This document shows, one piece after another, positions 53,171 to 61,466 of a stretch of DNA of 64,000 nt. Origin of the DNA: Seriola aureovittata (taxonomy: Eukaryota > Chordata > Actinopteri > Carangiformes > Carangidae); assembly GCF_021018895.1 (NCBI RefSeq), contig NC_079365.1, positions 3,613,501-3,677,500 on the forward strand. Direction: 5' to 3'. The translations under genes were made by a program, and so were the position numbers. How positions within the stretch are numbered: the first letter of the stretch is position 1; the number at the start of each line of letters is the position of its first letter. The notes below the pieces were generated by a model, which was given only the letters and a program-made list of their open reading frames with translations, searched no databases and was not told the origin of the DNA.

Positions 53171-55421
53171 TGTAGCTGTAGCTGTAGCTGTCATATAATA
53201 TGCCCAATGAGAGTAACTAGAGACAATCTTGCATTGGGATCACACCAGCACAAGGACATCTGTCAACATGTTCATGTCTTGACCCATGAGAACGGCCATC
53301 ATTAACTCTGCTTTCATTTTGGTCTCAACTACACACCTGTAAAAGTAAAGGTAGTGACGCTATCACACTGACATAAATCTGACAGGCATATAAACGCTTG
53401 CCAAAATACTTAGCTTTATGCTAAGCTAAGCTAACAGGCTGCTATAGTGACATGATTGTTGCATAATAATGCAGTTGTAACTGGAGACTGATTAGAAACG
53501 TCTGTGACGATGGACGCAGAACAAATTGAACTAATTCACTAAATCAAGTTTCAACTCTCTCCATGTTCATGATTTTCATAGGGCAGTGTGCTACTAATAA
53601 TGATAGCACCGAAACTAACATTTGCGAATTAGCACTAAAAACTAAAGTACAGCTGTGGCTGATGGGAATTTGATCAGTTTTACAGGGATTTGATCATAAA
53701 CTAAAACACTGGACAAAGGTCAAATTTTGACTTGATAGTCACATAACATGAGAAAGTTAAGGGATTACAAAAGTCATTAGGATTCACCCCCTAGGCATCA
53801 TGGATAAATAACAATACTCCTAACTGTATTTGCTCTTGGTGCTTCAGTAAATAGATCTGTGTTCTGGGTTTGTCCATAACCAGGTGGGAAACAGGTCAAT
53901 GAGTAAATAACATTAGTGATCAGAGCTGCCTGCAGCCTGTACTTTGTTAATCTCTGTCTATAGTGATTATTCTGTTATTCTCTACCTGGGGGCTTTACAC
54001 TGTGTATTTTAAGTTTGTAGTTCTCATGCGGTGACTCTGCAGAACATGTATCTCGGATAACAGATTTTGGGATACTCCTGCGACAGGAGCTGTGCATGGA
54101 TCATAAAACAGTTTCCTTATACAATACTACAGTTTGTACAAGATCCTAAGTTTACAGCGGCGCCACAACTGCACAGTCCCACTGTGACTTACTGACTCAA
54201 ACTGAAGGCGGTGTCTGTGTTTTTCCGTCCCAGGAGGTCTCGGGTTGTCCAACACCATGTATGCACGGCTGGCAGAGATCATCTCATTAGATGGCTCTAT
54301 TGCTGTAACACTGGCTGCACATCAAGCCATCGGACTCAAGGTAAAGATAGAAGTGTAACAGAGTTGTGGCTCAACATCTCAACGCCTGTTATGTAAACTA
54401 TTCTATCATTACAATACCAGTTGTAACATTAAATGAGTGACAACTCTGTTGTTTCAGGGGATTTTGATCGCAGGGAGTGACGCCCAGAAGGAGAAGTATC
54501 TGCCCAAACTGGCCTCTGGGGAACACATCGCAGCTTTCTGTTTGACCGAGCCTGGAAGGTAAACACGCCGAAAATGAATTTACTGTTTATTTATTATTTA
54601 TTCTCCAGATGCAGTTAGGTTTATACACGAGTAACCTGGACAGTCATGTATGCACAAGGTGTTGGTATACACAGTAACGGAGGAGGTGGAGGTGAGGAAT
54701 GAGTGGTGGTGCTTCCTCTGGTGAGTCTGGTATTTTCATATCAGGACACCTTGGAAGAATCATTTCACTCTTATGTGACACACTGACAGAGACAGAGGTG
54801 ATTAGAAGAGCTGAGTTTTCAGTACAATCAGACTACACTTATAAAGGATTTATACATGTTTATAATTAGGTTATTAATTCGGTTATTAACACTTTATAAA
54901 TCATAAATAAACTATTTTAAACAAGTTATAACAGTTTTCATACATTGATGCAGGCTCACTATTTGGCAAGATCAAGTTAATGCTCACTACTCATTAATCT
55001 TCTAATGAATTACTACCATTAATACCTGGTAAAAGGAGCTTTATTGTAAAGTGTAAAACACATCATCATTTATTAACCAGAGGGCAGTTATAAATGATAG
55101 TACCTCATTAATAAATTAATAAATTAGTCTGCTAGACCATACCCCCCGTCCTGTTTCCTCCTTTGAGAAAAGAACAGAACCCAAAAGCAAGAAATGTATA
55201 TCTTATACTTTTTTGTTTCATAATGACACCTTCTACTTCTGCATTCATTTGTGCGATGATTTTATGTGATTAAATGTAGAGCTTATTTCAATATCAATCA
55301 AATCTTTGCTAAAGCTGTAACATCAGCGTTCTATCACAGGCAGAGCAGGTGGTGAAACTGAGCCACACAGCAGCTGCTACACATCACAAGAGCCAGTCAA
55401 TCAGCGGACTCACCTGTCCCC

Positions 55422-55474
<53 letters not shown>

Positions 55475-58400
55475 CTTTATTTATTCCCTAGGGGAAATTC
55501 ATGTGTCCATTAGCTCATTGTTGATGATGATAATAATAATAATAATGATAATAATTAGATTAGTCCACTTCCTTTGGCTGAGGTGTTGTACAGCCTGATG
55601 GCAGCAAGAACAAAGGATCTCCTGAACCTCTCTGTTCTGCAGCGCAGTGAGATGAGACGTTTGCTTCTGTAGCTGCTTCTCTGTCCTGCCAGAATGTTGT
55701 GGAGAGGATGGTTGGTATTGTCCAAGATGGCCTCCATCTTACATCGCATGCATCTCTCCACAACAGTCCTGAGTGAGTCCAGACAGACAAATGCACAGTG
55801 ACCCACTCGTTAAAGCATCACTGGTGCAGCCAAAGGGTTTTATTCACATAATTAGTTGAATGGAAATCACCTGTGCGTATTTAAGGAGTTTTAGTTGATT
55901 GCAAAATAAATATACATTTATCTGTTGTACAAATACACCAGTATCAACAGTATGAATACACCTGTATCACTAGTGTAAATGCACCTGTAGAGCAGACTGG
56001 GGACGGTTGCAACATTATTTGCATTTCTGTCAGTTACAGACTATTTGGACAAGACCAACCAAACTCTAGTAAATTGGACATCTTCTGCTAATTAACCAGA
56101 CCATTTACAGATGATGACATATGACATATCATTCACGATTTTTATTTGAATGGAAGAATTGAGATGTATACAAAGCAACTATACTTGATAATAAGTAGAT
56201 GGTAGCATTAGCTTTACTTACACTCAGTTTGATCATTTCAGTGGAAGTGATGCAGCCTCCATTCAGACCCGTGCTACCCTGTCAGAGGACGGGAAACATT
56301 ACCTCATCAACGGCTCCAAGGTGAGAGGAATCAAGCTCGCAATAGTCTAATCTGGACTTCAAATTAATTCAAAAGGACCGTCCACACTTTTTCTTTTGCA
56401 TTGAACCTTCAAGATCCGATGTCTTTTAATTTGTCTCGTCAGATTTGGATTTCAAATGGAGGGATGGCAGATATTATGACAGTATTTGCCAGGACGGAGG
56501 TGACTGTAGATGGCGTGAAGAAAGATAAGATTTCTGCATTTATCGTGGAGAGGGCTTTTGGGGGCATCACCAGCGGCAAGCCTGAGGACAAACTGGGCAT
56601 CAGGGGCTCCAACAGTAAGTCTCCCACGGGCTTGGATAAAAGGACGAGTACTGGGAATGATCTTGGTTGAGTTTGTGCTTTTTTTCGGGTCATTTTTAAC
56701 AAAACTTTTTCACTTTTTCAGCTTGTGAAGTGTCCTTCGACAACGTCCCAGTGCCAGTAGAGAATGTAATAGGAGAAATAGGTGGAGGATTCAAGGTAAG
56801 CTTTTTACTGTCCTCAATCTGTAAGGTTGTGTATCTGTGTCGGTAAGGTTGTGTAAATCTTTGCCTTGTGTTGGACAGATTGCCATGAACATCCTGAACT
56901 CAGGGCGGTTCAGTATGGGGAGTTCTTCAGCTGGAATGATAAAAAAACTGATAGGTAAAAACCCTGTGCAGCAGTTGAAGTAACTGAATAAGTGCTTCCG
57001 TGTGTGGGTTTTGACTTCTTCTTCTTTCGTCTGTAGAACTGACCGCTGAGTACGCTGCAACCAGGAAGCAGTTCAACAAAAGCCTGAGTGAATTCGGGAT
57101 GATTCAGGTAGAGTTGGCTTTTCCCTCCCAGGAATCATCTCCACCTCTCAGTCTGGTCAGAGGTGAATAAGGTGTGTGTGTGTGTGTGTGTGTTTGCCCT
57201 GTCACTGTAGGAGAAGTTTGCTTTGATGGCCCTTAATGCCTTCGTGATGGAGAGCATGGCGTACCTGACAGCAGGGATGATGGACAGACCGGGGCTTCCA
57301 GACTGTTCTGTAGAGGCCGCCATGGTCAAGGTTAGATGACTTTGTCGCCAAACTTTGTTCATGTAAGACCAGTATAAGACAAAGTTGCTAATAATGTGTG
57401 TTCTCTGTCTTCTGCTCAGGTGTTCAGCTCAGAGGGAGGCTGGATTTGTGTCAGTGAAGCCCTTCAGGTCCTCGGAGGCCTGGGTTATACAAAGAATTAC
57501 CCCTATGAGCGTTACGTCAGGGACTGTCGCATCCTGCCCATCTTTGAGGTAGCAACTTTTTTTCTTTTTTTTTTTTTTTAAATCAGAATATTTTACAGAG
57601 TTTGGTTGGTGATGACTCGAAAATGTGTTTCAGTGGGTGGGAGTTTGGATTCCAGGGTTAAAACATTGTTCAGGTGATCCATTCCGTTAGTAGCCACCAG
57701 GGGGAACCTTTGACTTTGGAATCAAATCGCATGAAGTTGACAGTTGAGGGTTAAGGCTTCTGTCTGTGCGTAGATACACAGACTGTACAGACCTGCAGCT
57801 TATCAGCCATTTAAACACGTATAATCAATCACAATTCAAAATGTTATTGTCCACATTTTAAGAGCATCTTACATTTTTATTGACAGGGAAACGTTGAACT
57901 CTTGCAGATATATACAATGTGGTGTGGTGCCTGCATCGCCATATACAGATAGTATAATAAATGTGAAATTGATAATGTGACATTTATACATTCATTTATA
58001 GATTCTGTTGTCTGTTTTCAGGGGACCAATGAAATCCTGAGAATGTACGTCGCTCTTACTGGAATGCAGTACGCTGGCAAAGTGCTCACAGCGAAAGTGA
58101 AGTAAGAATGTGAGGGTTGTAAAGTATAAAGTTGGTAAAGATATTCATGTAAAATTGACTTTATGACTCAGTGCTCGTTTTAGTCACTAAAAGTGAAGTG
58201 AGGATGCGTTCAAAAAATGTATACATCAGTTAATGTTGTACAAAGTGCAAACACTAAATTCAAACCAGTATTTGATATGACCACCCTTCACCTTTTTAAA
58301 ATAGCACCAGCTCTCCTTGATGCACCTCTGTAGTGTTTCACGGTACTTTGCAGGTAGATTGCTGCAAGCACCTTGGAGCACTAACTCTAAAAGAAAATTG

Positions 58401-61400
58401 TGGCTCTTTGTTGCTAAATGCCACAATATATTCACCAGCTAGATGCTAACTCTGTCTGCTGTTTGGTGCTGAACAGGGAGTGTGTTTAGCATTAATCTAA
58501 AAAGTACACTTGTGAATTGGAAGACCAAAACCATCAGCTGAAAGACTCTAACTCTGATGAGCTGAGTTGTCCCTTTCCCATCAAAAATAATCATTTAGTT
58601 TTAGTTTTTTATTTCAGTGTATTCATCTATTTAATAGGGACGATACAATTTAACATAGTTCTAATTCAGCAACACAAAACAAACAGACAACAATTCCATT
58701 ATTTTTATTCCATTCCATTGATACAAAAACATTGATTGGTGCAACTGGTATTAAGGGTTAAAGATGTAATTTGTGTGTCACATGTGGTCTGTCTGGCAAT
58801 GATATTTACATTACAGATCTTCTGTATGTAAATAGTAAAAAAAAAAAAAAAAAAACGCTCCCTCAGTCTTTTCTCTGCTCTGCCTCCAGGGAGATGAAGA
58901 AGGGAAACATAGGGCTTGCTTTGGGCATGGTAGGCAAGAAACTGAAGAGCTCATTTGGAGCTCCGGTGGACCTTGGCCTGACGGGAAAAGACGGCGTTGT
59001 GCATCCCAGCTTGGCAGTAAGGACTTCTCTTAACTCTGAAAGGACCATTTCTTTTTAGATGTGTCAGTTGTATGTCTAGAGGCTCACTCGTTTTCCGTTT
59101 ACAGGAAAGTGCAAAGAAGCTGGAGCAGAACGTCGGCCTCTTTGGATCGACCGTGGAGAGCCTGCTCTACAGATACGGAAAGGTAACATTCGATTTATTT
59201 CACTTCCTGGAACAAAGCGGCTGTGGGATTTTCCTGCTCAAATGTTTCCACTTCCTTTGGATAAAATTCCCCTTTGTGTTAAACGTCTAAATGAAGGCAT
59301 TGTTCCGTAATGTTATTAGAGATCTGTTCATATCTCCCAATCAGTGTTGCCGAGGTGTTCATCTGTCAGACAGCTGCTCCAGAGTCTCCTCTCTTTTCTC
59401 TGACCATGTCTCTGTGTGACTGTGCTTTTGTAATCATGGCTTTCACAAAGATGCTATAAACCTCTTGGAAACCGGTCAGCTTTCCAGATCCCCGCTTCCT
59501 GTATCATTTGACTCTTATTTTGATCCAGCAGTGTCCTCAGGGGGCTTTCATCACTCAGCAGGCATCATGAGCAGAAGAACAAGAGCTTGAACGTTTCTGT
59601 TCATTCTGCTGAAGTAATGAGTAAATAAGCCCTTTAAGTTTAATGGGCAGCAACATCTCTTGACTGTTGTTCTCTTTAACCATTAAAGATGAGATGTTGT
59701 TCATCTGAGGGGACGTGAACACGCATCTGCATTTGTAGAACAGCCGATAGGATCGCCCTCTCTCTCAGAAAAGACCTGTGATTGGCGAAGTCTCCCATCG
59801 TGGTCTAGATTTTCTAAAGTGTGAAAACAGAGTCGAGGAGGTGCAGACGTCGAGTTTGCTCCCAGACCACTTCAATTACAATATGCTGAACGGTGATGAT
59901 GGAGTTTTTGCCTTACTGCCTGTCCCCAACTTTAAGATATTTTGAGGAAATTGGGACAAAATCATAAAGTGAGATGGACCAACTTGAGGCAGCAGTACCT
60001 CTGCCGATGCAGTGGATTGGCAGATAATTGTGGGGCTGCTGGGTCTCAGCTCCTCCTCCTCACATGTCAAAGTGTTTTTGTGTGAAAATAATGTCATATT
60101 TTTAAAATGCTGTTTTCATGTTAAAACAAATTACATCCACATCAACTTTTCCAGGTTATGCTACTTTGTATTTCTACTCCAGAACACTTCAGAGGGAAAT
60201 ATTGTACTTTTTACTGCACTACATGTAATTGACAGCTCTAGTTACATTCTAATCATTCATTAAAAAAACACATGATAAGCTTAGTCCTTACAAAAAACCA
60301 GTGTCTACTGCGTACACACCCAAACACCAGGCTGATGTCATAAATTTTACAAGCTTAATGTGGACAAACCCCAATAGTCCCTTCTCAATGTCACCATGGT
60401 AACATTTTTGTGCATGGTTAAAAGAACACACTGGTTTTATTTCATTTTTATTTATTTTTTTTTTTAATTTAATTTGTTTTTGATATTTTTGCCTTTGTAT
60501 TTGATAGTTTGGCAAATCTGTGAGGGGGGGGGGGTGACGACATGCAGGGAAGGATGCTGTTTGGGTCACATGTTCTCCTCAGGTTAGGATATTGTTGTAC
60601 TTACAAATATAAATGCTGACAACTGGGAATGCGGCAAAAACACTCCAACTAAACCCAACAGGGCCACAAACACGGCGCTCAGAGAGGTTGAAATCTTACT
60701 AACACTGGGCAAAATGAATGAATTATGAAAAGAAGAGCTAAGTTATAATAAACTGGAATTTTCCTTTAATTACTTATCAGACTAATGTTTGTGGCTTGAA
60801 GTGGTTAGTGAAGGCTTGACTAATAAATGCGGGTTGTCCTCTGTGTGAGGCTTGAGGTTCCGTCTATTTGACAGTCGTATATTTCTCTCCCACTTAGAGG
60901 TCGCGTTTGATCTTGATCTGACTTAAACTTGCCAGAAGAAGATCCCATTCCCACTAAACTAGACCCCACAGGTTTTACGTATTAGCCCAGATATAATCCT
61001 GGTGTCACTCTGCTGTGTCAGAACGTCTCTAAACACAGGAAGTAATTAATCACAGCTGTTCTCTAAGCAGCAGTGAGCGAGCGTTATCCAGAGAAAGCCA
61101 GACTCGACGCAGCTCAGCCAAGAACAAATTTTTATTTCCGAGTACTTTTCCTTTTTCTCTGGGTTGAGGTTTACAGGAAAATTACCTGATGATAAATTAC
61201 AAAATTATACATAATCAGTTTTTTTCCCATCAGATTACAGACACACAAGTATCAAGTAGAAGCAACTTTAACCATTGCTGAGGTTGGAAATGATGGATGA
61301 TTACAGTGTCCTTGTGTTTATTCACTGATGTTGTCAGACCATCGTGGATGAACAGCTCATCCTGAAGAGAGTAGCAGATGTGCTGATCAACCTCTACGCC

Positions 61401-61466
61401 ATGACAGCTGTCCTGTCCAGAGCCAGCCGCTCCATCAGCATCGGCCTCAGGAATCATGACCATGAG
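50755..61466 (+). CDS. acad9: acad9: mitochondrial acyl-CoA dehydrogenase family member 9 (exons 1-16; 3' end outside window; frameshift in exon 9)
   Basis: ACAD9 is a mitochondrial matrix flavoprotein related to very-long-chain acyl-CoA dehydrogenase. Its essential role is in complex I assembly with ECSIT and NDUFAF1 (family knowledge). Sixteen exons give about 574 codons, ending NHDHE. Human ACAD9 continues about 58 residues further, so the last part lies past position 64000. Seen: a basic, hydroxylated N-terminus fitting a mitochondrial presequence (residues 1-50); FAD/substrate signature LTEPGSGSDAAS near 191-202; second signature [18 protein letters not shown]; and catalytic-base Glu436 in IFEGTNEILR, equivalent to human Glu426. 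All junction phases agree except inside exon 9, where a run of six A is one base short; as written, the frame ends at TGA 56948-56950 after 327 residues. Sequencing error or a null allele are both possible. Confidence 0.93.
51290..51745 (+). mobile_element. Decayed Tc1-like DNA transposon fragment
   Basis: The phrase order 'ttgcaaatttattaaaaa', 'ccttgattggagtccacctgtggt', 'cacacctgtcaatataagg', 'agatctggggaaaggtac' is that of teleost Tc1-like elements. Its translation contains [18 protein letters not shown] and [15 protein letters not shown], the N-terminal helix-turn-helix region of a Tc1 transposase. The frame is then broken by stops (after WLN) and indels, and everything from the DDE catalytic domain onward is missing. 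It is inactive and 3'-truncated. Confidence 0.8.
52290..52455. repeat. Teleost interspersed repeat ('tacttttacttaagt' family)
   Basis: The sequence resembles the abundant fish repeat ending in 'ggatctgaatacttcttccaccactg' (recall). A second, partial relative lies at about 60164-60250 ('cttcagagggaaatattgtactttttactgcactac'). It sits only about 25 bases before the acad9 exon 2 splice site. Confidence 0.5.
52482..52575 (+). CDS. acad9: acad9 exon 2
   Basis: The exon reads [20 protein letters not shown], then [11 protein letters not shown] plus one base, with a GTGAGA donor; 94 nt. It matches human EVFPFPEVSQDELNEINQF and is the start of the mature dehydrogenase fold. Confidence 0.95.
52735..52836 (+). 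CDS. acad9: acad9 exon 3
   Basis: The exon reads [20 protein letters not shown], then [14 protein letters not shown] plus one base, with a GTGAGA donor; 102 nt. It is part of the N-terminal helical domain of the acyl-CoA dehydrogenase fold. Confidence 0.96.
52837..54233 (+). other. acad9 intron 3 with CA microsatellite
   Basis: This is non-coding, 1.4 kb. It contains a CA repeat at about 53106-53170, followed by three to four copies of TGTAGC (about 53171-53191). Confidence 0.9.
53106..53170. repeat. (CA)n microsatellite with one TA interruption
   Basis: About 32 AC units are broken once by 'acatac' near 53142. A short TGTAGC hexanucleotide repeat follows directly. Confidence 0.98.
54234..54340 (+). 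CDS. acad9: acad9 exon 4
   Basis: The exon reads [20 protein letters not shown], then [16 protein letters not shown], ending in phase 0 at a GTAAAG donor. The [10 protein letters not shown] block is conserved in ACAD9 and VLCAD. Confidence 0.96.
54458..54558 (+). CDS. acad9: acad9 exon 5 (start of ACAD signature 1)
   Basis: The exon reads [20 protein letters not shown], then [13 protein letters not shown] plus two bases, with a GTAAAC donor. It ends inside the acyl-CoA dehydrogenase signature TEPGSGSD, which continues in exon 6. Confidence 0.96.
54559..56241 (+). other. acad9 intron 5 with LINE fragment
   Basis: This 1.7-kb intron holds a minus-strand LINE 3' end (about 55423-55806) with a GATA/TATC tail. 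The rest is AT-rich and unremarkable. Confidence 0.8.
55423..55806 (-). mobile_element. 5'-truncated non-LTR retrotransposon (LINE) 3' end
   Basis: On the minus strand, a translation includes [20 protein letters not shown] and RLYN, typical of the extreme C-terminus of fish LINE reverse-transcriptase proteins. A short 3' UTR with 'aaatttcccc'-like and 'aataaagtatc' words then runs into a (TATC)n tail (55423-55474 as GATA on plus). This 'aataaagtatctatctatc' tail is a hallmark of common teleost LINEs (recall); the clade is not certain. It is a dead fragment without the reverse-transcriptase core. Confidence 0.65.
56242..56320 (+). CDS. acad9: acad9 exon 6
   Basis: The exon reads [20 protein letters not shown], then YLINGSK, with a GTGAGA donor, phase 0. 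It completes the first acyl-CoA dehydrogenase signature (TEPGSGSDAAS), which contacts FAD and substrate. Confidence 0.96.
56443..56614 (+). CDS. acad9: acad9 exon 7
   Basis: The exon reads [20 protein letters not shown], then [20 protein letters not shown] and [11 protein letters not shown] plus one base, with a GTAAGT donor. This is the central beta-barrel domain; W-I-S-N-G-G is the usual FAD-contacting segment. Confidence 0.96.
56722..56795 (+). CDS. acad9: acad9 exon 8
   Basis: The exon reads [20 protein letters not shown], then GGGFK, with a GTAAGC donor, phase 0; 74 nt. It matches human [20 protein letters not shown]. Confidence 0.95.
56879..56953 (+). pseudogene. acad9: acad9 exon 9 with apparent 1-base deletion (frameshift)
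   Basis: The exon reads [20 protein letters not shown], matching human [14 protein letters not shown]. Next, the expected I-K-K-L-I needs one more base than is present: the run at 56941-56946 has six A where seven are required. As written, the frame continues I-K-N and stops at TGA 56948-56950. The GTAAAA donor and exon 10 fit the seven-A version exactly. The exon is 75 nt here, expected 76. Homopolymer error or real allele cannot be told apart from sequence alone. Confidence 0.88.
57037..57107 (+). CDS. acad9: acad9 exon 10
   Basis: The exon reads [20 protein letters not shown], then GMIQ, with a GTAGAG donor, phase 0. R-K-Q-F is the conserved FAD-binding motif of the family. It follows the frameshifted exon 9, so it is out of frame in the sequence as given. 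Confidence 0.94.
57172..57193 (+). repeat. (GT)n repeat beside the exon 11 acceptor
   Basis: Eleven GT units end 17 bases before acad9 exon 11, leaving only 'ttgccctgtcactgtag' as polypyrimidine tract and acceptor. Confidence 0.97.
57211..57330 (+). CDS. acad9: acad9 exon 11
   Basis: The exon reads [20 protein letters not shown], then [20 protein letters not shown], 40 codons, phase 0 on both sides, with a GTTAGA donor, weaker than the others. Skipping would remove 40 residues without changing frame. Confidence 0.95.
57420..57548 (+). CDS. acad9: acad9 exon 12 (catalytic Glu)
   Basis: The exon reads [20 protein letters not shown], then [20 protein letters not shown] and IFE, with a GTAGCA donor. 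It carries most of the second acyl-CoA dehydrogenase signature, and its last codon is the catalytic-base Glu (Glu436 here, Glu426 in human) that abstracts the alpha proton of the acyl-CoA. Confidence 0.96.
57549..58021 (+). other. acad9 intron 12
   Basis: This 473-nt intron is non-coding, with a T-rich run at its 5' side (57558-57579). Nothing else is recognised. Confidence 0.85.
58022..58101 (+). CDS. acad9: acad9 exon 13
   Basis: The exon reads [20 protein letters not shown], then VLTAKV plus two bases, with a GTAAGA donor. It completes the EGTNEILR motif and leaves the dehydrogenase core. Confidence 0.95.
58102..58889 (+). other. acad9 intron 13 with Tc1-related fragment
   Basis: This 788-nt intron is non-coding. 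About 58250-58385 resembles Tc1-associated fish sequence ('tatttgatatgaccacccttc ... ctttgcaggtagattgctgcaagcaccttgga'). It has an A17 run just upstream of the exon 14 polypyrimidine tract. Confidence 0.6.
58250..58385. repeat. Degenerate repeat related to fish Tc1-associated sequence
   Basis: The words 'tatttgatatgaccaccctt' and 'gcaggtagattgctgcaagcaccttgga' follow the layout of a widespread fish element ('...gtgtgaccacccttggcc... gcaggtaggttgttccaaacatcttgga...', recall). It is diverged and has no open frame. Confidence 0.45.
58890..59016 (+). CDS. acad9: acad9 exon 14
   Basis: The exon reads [20 protein letters not shown], then [20 protein letters not shown] and SLA, phase 0, with a GTAAGG donor. 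This is the C-terminal region specific to ACAD9 and VLCAD, which in VLCAD binds membrane and in ACAD9 contributes to the ECSIT contact (family knowledge). Confidence 0.95.
59105..59182 (+). CDS. acad9: acad9 exon 15
   Basis: The exon reads [20 protein letters not shown], then LYRYGK, 26 codons, phase 0, with a GTAACA donor. It matches human [20 protein letters not shown]. Confidence 0.95.
59183..61337 (+). other. acad9 intron 15 (2.2 kb), repeat-rich
   Basis: This is non-coding. About 59740-60135 resembles an old fish repeat ('gattggcgaagtctcccatcgtggtctagattttctaaag ... aattacaatatgctgaa', recall, low certainty). About 60164-60250 belongs to the same family as 52290-52455. A G9-10 run lies near 60524-60533. 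Confidence 0.6.
61338..61466 (+). CDS. acad9: acad9 exon 16 (last exon inside window)
   Basis: The exon reads [20 protein letters not shown], then [20 protein letters not shown] and DHE, 43 codons, with a GTGTGT donor. Human continues with VLLANTF; no such sequence is found up to 64000, so the final coding exon or exons lie outside. Confidence 0.95.

Noticed and set aside
55423..55474. Direct-repeat array that could be mistaken for CRISPR
   Set aside because: It is a uniform tetranucleotide with no spacers, in vertebrate DNA.
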